NCBI GenBank assembly: GCA_023391335.1
Contig: JAEWBG010000028.1
Coordinates: 62,001-126,000, forward strand
DNA: 64,000 bases
Reading direction: 5' to 3'
Origin: Pseudomonadota bacterium
GTDB taxonomy: Bacteria; Pseudomonadota; Gammaproteobacteria; Steroidobacterales; Steroidobacteraceae
A program made the translations under genes and the position numbers. The notes under the pieces were generated by a model that did not search any database, was not told where the DNA came from, and worked only from the letters and a program-made list of their open reading frames with translations. Of the stretch, positions 33,808 through 41,223 are shown piece after piece (the first letter of the stretch is position 1; every line of letters begins with the position of its first letter).

Positions 33808-35211
33808 TTGAAACCACCGTTTGACATAGCCGCCGATCTCGATACGCCCGTCTCGGCCTACTTAAAGCTCAAGCCTTTCAAGCCGCGCTTCCTGCTGGAA
33901 AGCGTCGAGGGTGGCGAGCGTTTGGCGCGGTATTCCTTCATCGGTTTTGGCGACTGCCTCGAAGTCCGGCTCGATGAACGCGGTCTCACCGTCGACGGGC
34001 AAACCCGGCCAGCCCCCGAGACACAGAAGGAGTTGCTCGATGCGCTCAGGGATACACTCAAGCGCGCGCCGCAACCCAGCCCCAGCATTCCTGGTGTCCC
34101 GCTACTGGGAGGATTGGTCGGCGTAGCCGGCTACGATCTGGTGCGGCGCTTCGAACGACTGCCCGCGCGTGCGCGACTCATCGAACCTACACCCGAAGCG
34201 CACTACCTCGCACCACGCTCGTTGCTCGTCTTCGATCACCTTACGCGCGGTGTGGCATTGCTTCATGCAGGCACCGAGGCAGAACGCCAGGCGCTGCGCA
34301 AAGAAGTGATCCAGGCGCTGCGTGGCCCAGTTCCGGTGAACGAACGCCGCGTGAAATATTCGCCAGCGATCGGCAGCCTGAGCGAAGCTGAATTTATCGC
34401 CGGCGTAAATCGCACCAAGGAATACATCGCAGCGGGCGATGTGTATCAACTCGTGCTCTCGGTGCGGTTCGGCGGGCAGTGCGATCTGGATCCGTTCGAA
34501 ACGTATCGCGCGCTGCGGCTGCTCAATCCGTCTCCTTATATGTACTACTGCGATCTCGGCGATTGCGTGGTCGTCGGTTCATCTCCAGAAGCGCTAGTGA
34601 AGTTGCATGACGGCAAAGGCGAGATGCGCCCAATAGCGGGCACTCGTCCGCGCGGTAACGACGATGCGGATGATCGGAGGCTCGAAGCTGAGCTGCTGGC
34701 CGATCCGAAAGAAAACGCCGAGCACGTGATGCTTGTCGATCTGGCGCGCAACGATCTGGGTCGTGTTGCAAAAGCAGGATCCGTGTACGTCGATCCCTAT
34801 CGCCGCATCGAGCGCTACAGCCACGTGATGCATATCGTAAGCGGCGTCAAAGGCGAACTCGCGCCGGACAAAGACGCATTTGACTTGTTTGCAGCCGCAT
34901 TCCCCGCCGGCACGCTCGTAGGTGCACCGAAAGTCCGCGCCATGGAAATCATCGACGAACTCGAGCCGGTGCGACGCGGGTTCTACGGCGGCACCGTCGG
35001 CTATTTCGGATACGGCGGCGATAACCGCAAAACGATTCAGATGGATCAAGCGATCACGATTCGAACGATTGTCTTCCGCGGCGACACGTACAGCTATCAA
35101 GCAGGCGCGGGCCTGGTTGCCGATAGCGTTCCGGAAGCCGAATACCAAGAAGTTTTGGCGAAGAGCGCGATCATTCGACGCGCGCTTGCGCTTGCGGAGG
35201 AGGGGCTATGA
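33808..35211 (+). CDS. trpE: Anthranilate synthase component I
   Basis: The 467-residue protein makes anthranilate from chorismate with ammonia supplied by TrpG. It carries the feedback-inhibition motif LLES (residues 29-32), the PIAGTRPRGNDDADD active-site segment and the C-terminal AGAGLVADSVPEAEYQE. The start is TTG at 33808, seven bases after GAGGAA. It overlaps trpG by four bases. Control is by the leader attenuator and probably by tryptophan inhibition. Confidence 0.95.
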   Translation: MKPPFDIAADLDTPVSAYLKLKPFKPRFLLESVEGGERLARYSFIGFGDCLEVRLDERGLTVDGQTRPAPETQKELLDALRDTLKRAPQPSPSIPGVPLLGGLVGVAGYDLVRRFERLPARARLIEPTPEAHYLAPRSLLVFDHLTRGVALLHAGTEAERQALRKEVIQALRGPVPVNERRVKYSPAIGSLSEAEFIAGVNRTKEYIAAGDVYQLVLSVRFGGQCDLDPFETYRALRLLNPSPYMYYCDLGDCVVVGSSPEALVKLHDGKGEMRPIAGTRPRGNDDADDRRLEAELLADPKENAEHVMLVDLARNDLGRVAKAGSVYVDPYRRIERYSHVMHIVSGVKGELAPDKDAFDLFAAAFPAGTLVGAPKVRAMEIIDELEPVRRGFYGGTVGYFGYGGDNRKTIQMDQAITIRTIVFRGDTYSYQAGAGLVADSVPEAEYQEVLAKSAIIRRALALAEEGL

Positions 35212-35819
35212 GCACTCCCACACACTCAGCACCTCGTCTACTGCTCGTCGATAACTACGATTCGTTTACGTACAACCTGGTGCAGGCGTTCATGGTGCTT
35301 GGCGCAGAGGTGATCGTGTATCGCAACGATCAGATCACCATCGATGAGGCGCGAGCGCTGCAGCCCACGCATTTGTGTATCTCGCCGGGTCCCGGCACGC
35401 CTCACGACGCCGGTGTGTCGATGAAGATGATCGAAGCCTTCGCGGGTAAGGTGCCGATTTTCGGTGTGTGTCTTGGGCATCAATCGCTGGTCGAAGTGTT
35501 CGGCGGCAAAGTGGTGCGTGCGCCTCGGTTGATGCATGGTAAGACTTCGCTCGTCGAACACGACGGTCGCACGATCATGGCCGGCATGCCACATCCGTTC
35601 GAAGCGGGCCGCTATCATTCGTTGATTGCGCAACCGCAGTCGATGCCGAGCGTCTTGGAGGTGTCGGCACGCACGATTGAAGGGGAGATTATGGGCGTGC
35701 GCCATCGCGAGTACGCGATCGAAGGCGTGCAGTTTCATCCCGAAAGCGTGCTGACGCCGCAAGGCCCGCACCTCATGGGCGAGTTTTTGAAGTTGAAGTC
35801 GGGAGTGCGCCAGCAATGA
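35208..35819 (+). CDS. trpG: Anthranilate synthase component II (glutamine amidotransferase)
   Basis: The 203-residue class I glutamine amidotransferase has nucleophile C88 in FGVCLGHQS and the HPE part of the triad in VQFHPESVLT. It starts with the DNYDSFTYNLVQ motif. It supplies ammonia to TrpE and may also serve 4-amino-4-deoxychorismate synthase, as in many bacteria. It overlaps trpE and trpD by four bases each (ATGA). Confidence 0.95.
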   Translation: MSTPTHSAPRLLLVDNYDSFTYNLVQAFMVLGAEVIVYRNDQITIDEARALQPTHLCISPGPGTPHDAGVSMKMIEAFAGKVPIFGVCLGHQSLVEVFGGKVVRAPRLMHGKTSLVEHDGRTIMAGMPHPFEAGRYHSLIAQPQSMPSVLEVSARTIEGEIMGVRHREYAIEGVQFHPESVLTPQGPHLMGEFLKLKSGVRQQ

Positions 35820-36862
35820 CGGCACTTCGTGACACGCTCGAAGATCTCTTGGAGCGCCGCAACCTCAATGAAGCTCAGGCGTCGGAGCTATTGCTCTCTT
35901 TGACGGACACGACGCTGGCGCCTGCAATGGGAGGCGCGCTACTGGCTGCGTTGCGAGTCAAAGGCGTAACGGCCGAAGAGATGCGCGGATTCGCAAAGAC
36001 CATGCGCCGCATGGCACGCCGTCCGACCTTGTCGCCGGGTACGCCGCTCGTGGACATGGTCGGAACCGGTGGCGATGGCTCAGGTAGCTTCAATCTCTCG
36101 ACGGGCGCTGCTCTGCTTGTGGCTGCGATGGGCATCCGGGTTGCGAAACACGGCACTAGCTCGGTATCGAGTCGCAGCGGCAGCGCTGATGTGATTCGTG
36201 CGTTGGGCTTGCCGCTGCCGCTCGATGAGACGCTCGCCGGCGAATGTCTGGATGCGACGGGATTCACGTTCTTGTTCGCACCTCACTACCACCCAGCGAT
36301 GAAGTCGATCATGCCGATTCGGCAAGCACTGGGCGTGCGCACCGTGTTCAACATTCTGGGGCCGCTCTCAAATCCTGCTGAACCACCGTTTCATTTGATC
36401 GGCGCGTATCACATCGATGTGGCTGCATTGATGGCCGAAACTTTGGCGGGAATGCCGATCGAGCGCGCTTTCGTCGTGCACGGCGATCCAGGTTGGGACG
36501 AGGCCACGCCCGTCGGCCCGTTTACGCTGTTCGATGTGCGCGCCGGAGAAGTGAAGCGTACGAGACGCAGTTGCGAAGAATTTTCGCTGCCTCGTTGCAC
36601 AGTGGATGAACTCAAGGGTGGCGACGCGGCTTACAACGCAGAGCACCTGCGTGCAGTGCTCGAGGGTCGCGAGCGCGGCGCACATCGCAATGCCATCGTG
36701 TTGCAGGCGGCACTCGTATTGGAGTTGCTCGGCAAGGTCGACTCTCCCGCCGCTGCGGCTCACATGGCTGAAGATGCAATCGAGTCGGGTGCCGGTCGGT
36801 TGCTGCTCGAAAAGGTTGTGCACTTTGGGCGCCGAACTGCAGAGAGAGGGAGTTCCACGTGA
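35816..36862 (+). CDS. trpD: Anthranilate phosphoribosyltransferase
   Basis: The 348-residue protein transfers phosphoribose from PRPP to anthranilate. The PRPP-binding motif GTGGDGSGSFNLSTG, KHGTSSVSSRSGSADV and the RQALGVRTVFNILGPLSNP stretch are all present. The length is normal, and it is a stand-alone TrpD rather than the TrpGD fusion of enteric bacteria. Its stop overlaps the trpC GTG start. Confidence 0.95.
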   Translation: MTALRDTLEDLLERRNLNEAQASELLLSLTDTTLAPAMGGALLAALRVKGVTAEEMRGFAKTMRRMARRPTLSPGTPLVDMVGTGGDGSGSFNLSTGAALLVAAMGIRVAKHGTSSVSSRSGSADVIRALGLPLPLDETLAGECLDATGFTFLFAPHYHPAMKSIMPIRQALGVRTVFNILGPLSNPAEPPFHLIGAYHIDVAALMAETLAGMPIERAFVVHGDPGWDEATPVGPFTLFDVRAGEVKRTRRSCEEFSLPRCTVDELKGGDAAYNAEHLRAVLEGRERGAHRNAIVLQAALVLELLGKVDSPAAAAHMAEDAIESGAGRLLLEKVVHFGRRTAERGSST

Positions 36863-37704
36863 GCGGATTACTGACTGAGATGTGCCAGGCGAGCTTGGAG
36901 CGTCTAAAGCAGGCGCAGGCTCGGGAGTCTGAACAGGCACTGTGGAATCGTGCACTGGCTATGCCCGCAGCACCGCCACTCAAACTGTCGCCGGAAGGCT
37001 TCGATGTGATCGCGGAATGCAAACTGCATTCCCCCTCGGCGGGCGATTTGTCCGGGCATACGGCCAACGTCGAATCGCGCGTGCAGGCCTATGCCAAAGG
37101 CGGCGCCTGCGCGGTGTCGGTGCTGACCGAGCCGCTGCGATTTGGCGGGCAGCTCGAGCATCTCGCCCAGGCAGTGCAAGTGTTGAAGCCGTTCAACGTC
37201 CCGGTGATGCGCAAGGACTTTCTGGTCGATCCCTACCAAGTGATGGAAGCGCGTGCGGCTGGTGCGGGCGGCGTGCTGGTGATCGTCAGAATGTTGGATC
37301 GCAGCCGCATGACCGAACTACTCGACTGCGCTGCGATTTTGAAAATGTTCGTGCTCCTCGAAGGGTTCGATACGGAAGATCTCGCGGTCGCTCGCGAAGT
37401 GCTCAGCGCTCGCAAACAGCACAACGAGCAAGTGCTCGTCGGCGTGAACTGCCGCGACTTGCAAAAGCTGACAGTGGAAATGCCGCGCCTCGAGGAACTC
37501 GCAGATGACCTTCCAACAGGGTTTCCGCGGGTCGCAGAAAGCGGCGTCAGGAGCGTTGAGGACGTCCGGCATGTGGTCGACGTGGGCTATCAGCTTGCAC
37601 TGGTCGGCACCACGCTCATGAACTCAGATGATCCGTGTCGGTTGCTGGGCGACATGCTCGCAGCTGGACGCGAGCGGGCGATGCACAATCGCGCGACGGA
37701 ATAA
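36859..37704 (+). CDS. trpC: Indole-3-glycerol-phosphate synthase
   Basis: The 281-residue TIM barrel closes the indole ring from the carboxyphenylamino-deoxyribulose phosphate intermediate. Conserved segments are VIAECKLHSPSAG (usually KxxSPS), VPVMRKDFLVDPYQV, GVNCRDLQKL and ESGVRSVEDV. The start is GTG at 36859, overlapping trpD by four bases. It is separate from trpF, in contrast to the TrpCF fusion of E. coli. Confidence 0.95.
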   Translation: MSGLLTEMCQASLERLKQAQARESEQALWNRALAMPAAPPLKLSPEGFDVIAECKLHSPSAGDLSGHTANVESRVQAYAKGGACAVSVLTEPLRFGGQLEHLAQAVQVLKPFNVPVMRKDFLVDPYQVMEARAAGAGGVLVIVRMLDRSRMTELLDCAAILKMFVLLEGFDTEDLAVAREVLSARKQHNEQVLVGVNCRDLQKLTVEMPRLEELADDLPTGFPRVAESGVRSVEDVRHVVDVGYQLALVGTTLMNSDDPCRLLGDMLAAGRERAMHNRATE

Positions 37705-37707
37705 TTC

Positions 37708-38307
37708 GTGAGCGTGTGGATCAAGATCTGTGGATTGACGTCGGCCGATGCCGTCGCAGCGGCAATCGAATGCAACGTCGATGCAGTTGGATTCGTGTTT
37801 GCCCCTTCGAAGCGCCAGGTGGACCCGCTTCGAGCAGCGCAGCTCTCCCAAGCCGTGCCGTCGCGCATCGCCAAGGTTGCGGTGATGCTCCATCCGTCTC
37901 AGCAAGAGCTCGACGCAGTCTTGGGCGGTTTTCGTCCCGATGTGTTGCAGACCGATGCGGTCGATTTTGCAACGCTGATCGTTCCAAGCGAAATTCAAAA
38001 ACTTCCCGTCGTGCGTGGAGCTGCAAAAATCGCAGCACCGCGCGTCTTGTTCGAAGGTGCGGTGAGCGGACAAGGCAAGATCGCCGATTGGACGGCGGCC
38101 GCCTCATTGGCGAGGCACACGCAGCTCGTGCTCGCGGGCGGTCTGAATCCAGGCAACGTCGAACAGGCCATCGCCGCCGTACATCCCTTCGGAGTCGATG
38201 TGAGCAGTGGAGTGGAGAGCGCTCCCGGACGCAAAGACCCCGACAAAATCCGCGAGTTCGTGCAGCGTGCGCGTGACTTGCAGTGCATTACTTCCGAGGA
38301 TCGATAA
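37708..38307 (+). CDS. trpF: Phosphoribosylanthranilate isomerase
   Basis: The 199-residue TIM-barrel protein has the family N-terminus WIKICGLTSADAV, with the catalytic Cys, the AVGFVFAPSKR segment, LAGGLNPGNVEQAI and a C-terminal GVDVSSGVES that holds the catalytic Asp. The start is GTG at 37708, three bases after trpC. trpB follows with no gap. Confidence 0.95.
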   Translation: MSVWIKICGLTSADAVAAAIECNVDAVGFVFAPSKRQVDPLRAAQLSQAVPSRIAKVAVMLHPSQQELDAVLGGFRPDVLQTDAVDFATLIVPSEIQKLPVVRGAAKIAAPRVLFEGAVSGQGKIADWTAAASLARHTQLVLAGGLNPGNVEQAIAAVHPFGVDVSSGVESAPGRKDPDKIREFVQRARDLQCITSEDR

Positions 38308-39552
38308 ATGGCTTTTTCGCTTAGCGCGAGTGAATCCGAACGGCTGCTCGCCGGCGTGATGAATGATGTGTTTCCCGACGCGCATGGGCGCTTCGGTCCT
38401 TTTGGCGGACGATACGTTCCGGAGACGTTGGTACCTGCGCTCGATCGATTGCAGGCCGGCGTCGACAAGTATTTGCGCGATGCGGATTTCCTGCGCGAGT
38501 TTCATGCCGAACTCAAGGATTGGGTTGGCCGACCCACACCGCTGACGCATGCACGAGAGCTGTCGCGTCGCTGGGGCGCCGACGTTTGGTTGAAGCGCGA
38601 AGATCTCGCCCATACGGGCGCGCACAAGATCAACAACTCGATCGGGCAAGTGCTGCTTGCAAAGAAGTTGGGAGCCAAGCGCGTCATCGCCGAAACCGGC
38701 GCAGGTCAGCACGGCGTCGCCTCCGCAGCCGCATGTGCACGGCTGGGTATGCCGTGCACGGTGTATATGGGTGCAGTCGATATGGAGCGTCAGGCTCCGA
38801 ACGTTGGCCGCATGAAGCTGCTCGGTGCCACAGTCGTTCCGGTGACGAGCGGCGATCAAACCTTGCGTGCTGCCGTTGACGAAGCATTGCGCGATTGGGT
38901 TTCTGATCCGAACGGAACGTATTACTGCTTGGGCTCCGCCATCGGCCCGCACCCGTATCCGTACATCGTGCGCGAATTGCAATCGGTCATCGGACGCGAA
39001 GCGCGTGAGCAATTCTTGAATGTGCGCGGGAAGTTGCCCGATCTGGTCACCGCTTGTGTGGGCGGCGGATCCAATGCGATCGGCTTGTTCTATCCGTTCG
39101 TGAAAGATCGCAGTGTCGACATGCTGGGCCTGGAAGCGGGCGGCAAAGGCACGGGTTTGGGCGAGAACGCTGCCTCACTCGCCTATGGCACGCCGGGCGT
39201 GCTGCAAGGTTGCTATTCGCTGCTGCTGCAAGATGAGAACGGGCAGATCCAAGAAACGCACTCGGTCTCGGCGGGCTTGGATTATCCAGGCGTCGGTCCT
39301 GAGCACGCGCTTTACATGAGCATCGGTCGTGTGCGCTACGAAGCGGTAAACGATGACGACGCGCTCGCTGCGTTGGGGGAGGTTTGCGCCGCGGAAGGCA
39401 TTCTCCCTGCAATCGAATCGTCACATGCGTTTGCCGGTGCGAAGCGGTATGCGAAGAGCAACCCTGGCAAGAGCATCTTGATCGGGCTTTCGGGTCGCGG
39501 CGACAAAGACATGCCGACACTTCAGCGGACGCTGTTGAAAGGAGTGATCTGA
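38308..39552 (+). CDS. trpB: Tryptophan synthase beta chain
   Basis: The 414-residue PLP enzyme joins indole and serine. The PLP lysine is K107 in HTGAHKINNSIG. The GPFGGRYVPETL N-terminus, the glycine-rich GGGSNAIG phosphate loop and the SAGLDYPGVGPEH region are typical of TrpB1. Its stop overlaps the trpA start by one base (TGATG), which suits synthesis of the two subunits in equal amounts. Confidence 0.97.
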   Translation: MAFSLSASESERLLAGVMNDVFPDAHGRFGPFGGRYVPETLVPALDRLQAGVDKYLRDADFLREFHAELKDWVGRPTPLTHARELSRRWGADVWLKREDLAHTGAHKINNSIGQVLLAKKLGAKRVIAETGAGQHGVASAAACARLGMPCTVYMGAVDMERQAPNVGRMKLLGATVVPVTSGDQTLRAAVDEALRDWVSDPNGTYYCLGSAIGPHPYPYIVRELQSVIGREAREQFLNVRGKLPDLVTACVGGGSNAIGLFYPFVKDRSVDMLGLEAGGKGTGLGENAASLAYGTPGVLQGCYSLLLQDENGQIQETHSVSAGLDYPGVGPEHALYMSIGRVRYEAVNDDDALAALGEVCAAEGILPAIESSHAFAGAKRYAKSNPGKSILIGLSGRGDKDMPTLQRTLLKGVI

Positions 39553-40328
39553 TGTCTGCTGCAGATTCGATCAGCACCGCGATCCGCAACGCCAAGAGCA
39601 AAGGTGCTCCTGCGATCGTCGCGTACATTACGGCTGGCTTTCCGAAGAAGGAGCGCTTCCGCGAACTTCTGGCTCAGGTTGCCAGTGCCGCGGACGTGGT
39701 CGAGATCGGTGTGCCGTTTACGGATCCGATGGCGGATGGCACGACGATTCAGCGTTCCAGTCGCGTGGCACTGGAACAAGGCGTGACGCTCAAGTGGATT
39801 CTGTCCGAGCTCAGCGCGTATCGCGAAGCTCAGAAGGCCAACACTCCATTGTTGTTGATGAGCTATCTGAATCCGCTCTTGGCATTCGGCATCGATAAAC
39901 TTCCGATCGAGGCGGAGCGTGCTGGTGTGAGCGGATTCATCGTTCCCGATCTGCCGCTCGAAGAAAGCGATTCGCTGCGAAGTGCACTGGAAGCTCGCGG
40001 TATTGCGTTGGTGCAGTTCGTTACGCCAGTGACTCCGGTCGATCGCATGCGCGTTCTCGCTGAAAGCAGCCGCGGCTTCCTCTATGCCGTCACGATGACG
40101 GGCACGACCGGCAAAAACGTGGCCGTGCCGCCCGATGTGCTCGAGTATTTCTCACGCGCGAAGCGCATCTCGCCTGTTCCCGTGTGCGCGGGGTTCGGGA
40201 TTCGAAGTGCCGAACAGGTGACCAAACTTGCGCCGCATGTCGATGGCGTCATCGTCGGTTCGGCACTGGTGGAAGTGATCGAGAGGGGCGAGGATCCGGC
40301 TGCATTTTTGCGGGCGCTTCGCACATAG
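39552..40328 (+). CDS. trpA: Tryptophan synthase alpha chain
   Basis: The 258-residue TIM barrel splits indole-3-glycerol phosphate and passes indole to TrpB. The catalytic acids are E51 (VVEIGVPFTDP) and D62. FVTPVTPVDRM and GFGIRSAEQV are also typical. The frame is open upstream inside trpB, but the ATG at 39552 overlaps the trpB stop and starts the conserved protein. It ends the operon; repeat A4 follows. Confidence 0.96.
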   Translation: MSAADSISTAIRNAKSKGAPAIVAYITAGFPKKERFRELLAQVASAADVVEIGVPFTDPMADGTTIQRSSRVALEQGVTLKWILSELSAYREAQKANTPLLLMSYLNPLLAFGIDKLPIEAERAGVSGFIVPDLPLEESDSLRSALEARGIALVQFVTPVTPVDRMRVLAESSRGFLYAVTMTGTTGKNVAVPPDVLEYFSRAKRISPVPVCAGFGIRSAEQVTKLAPHVDGVIVGSALVEVIERGEDPAAFLRALRT

Positions 40329-40648
40329 CATTCAGACGGACACAAAGAGCACAAAGACAAGCAGAGCTCACAAAAAAAGATTCATGTCTTTGGCCATCGA
40401 AGTACTTCGAGTCTGGTCGAGTCTATTCTGCATGCTGAATTTTCAGCGTCGATTGGTAGGCATCCGTCGATGGGTAAGAGATTGCTCGTCATTCTTTGTG
40501 CGCTGGTCTTTATCCTTGTGCTCTTTGTGTTCCTCTTCAATTCCGTCAGGCGCTCACGCCCCTAAGTCCAATTGCGCCTTCACGCTATCGGAACAATGCT
40601 TGCTGCTTTGTTCTTATAGATGCGTCGCGAGTGCGATGGTGAAGGTCG
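40329..40648. other. Intergenic region after trpA with CACAAAG-word element A4
   Basis: The 320-bp space contains a palindromic element from 40335 to 40532. The left arm at 40335-40356 has GACGGA followed by CACAAAG words at a 9-bp period. The right arm (40488-40532) carries several CTTTGTG words. The core of about 130 bp is the longest of the A family here and has no credible gene. From 40533 to 40648 lies the 5' region of the next gene, with a GAACAA/TTGTTC inverted repeat near 40590-40612. Confidence 0.65.
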
Positions 40649-41011
40649 ATGGATTCCAAGTCGCGATGGTCTATCGCTAATCTTTTCAAGCGCGAGAAGC
40701 CGGTCGCGCCGCAACCGCGGACGGCGCGCGCCACGCAACCTGCCAATCCTTACCACGCGGTCTCGGTCATGCCGGGCGTGGCCGCATGTGCGAGCGCGCA
40801 TCGAGTCGCCGGCACGCGTTATCTTTCCAAACAAGCACCGCGCCTGCCGTTACCAAACTGCGATGCGCCCGAGTGCACGTGCCGATTCAAACACCACAAC
40901 GATCGACGTGCCGGTCCTCGCCGCCGCGCCGATGTCGGATTCATGCCCGGCACGTTCAACGGTGTTGAGCGACGTGCAACGCGTGGCCGGCGTGCCGAAG
41001 ATCGGTATTGA
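40649..41011 (+). CDS. Small conserved Cys-containing protein of unknown function
   Basis: The 120-residue basic protein resembles a small conserved proteobacterial protein group that I recognise by the pattern RYLSKQAPRLPLPNCDAP, then CTCRFKHHNDRRAGPRR. Three cysteines (in LPNCDAPECTCRF) and a nearby His pair could bind a metal. The first 35 residues are basic and probably unstructured. No signal peptide or membrane segment is visible. It is alone between repeats A4 and B3. Confidence 0.6.
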   Translation: MDSKSRWSIANLFKREKPVAPQPRTARATQPANPYHAVSVMPGVAACASAHRVAGTRYLSKQAPRLPLPNCDAPECTCRFKHHNDRRAGPRRRADVGFMPGTFNGVERRATRGRRAEDRY

Positions 41012-41013
41012 GA

Positions 41014-41216
41014 GTGCAGTGATGGGGTGATGGGGTGAGAGTGCTTCGCACGTGAACGGCGAGGCACATCTCTAAGTCAGCGAACGTCGCATACTGCAAT
41101 CCGGATCAGTATTGCAGGCCATTGTTGTTCACATACGATGGTGGGAGGTGGCAAAGCGCGCTCGGATCCACACCTTTCACGCGCGCAGCGCATTCACTCC
41201 ATCACGTCATCACCTG
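41014..41216. repeat. Palindromic GTGATG-word element B3 between convergent genes
   Basis: The left arm at 41014-41040 has GTGATGGG units beginning a few bases after the small gene's stop. The right arm at 41193-41216 has inverted CATCAC units ending close to the stop of the MHYT-GGDEF-EAL gene. The arms are about 150 bp apart. No gene is seen in the core. Confidence 0.7.
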
Positions 41217-41223
41217 TCTGTCT

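Noticed and set aside
40384..40680. Reading frame of 98 codons after trpA
   Set aside because: It runs through repeat A4, is rich in Cys/Leu/Ser because of the CTTTGTG words, and has no family resemblance.
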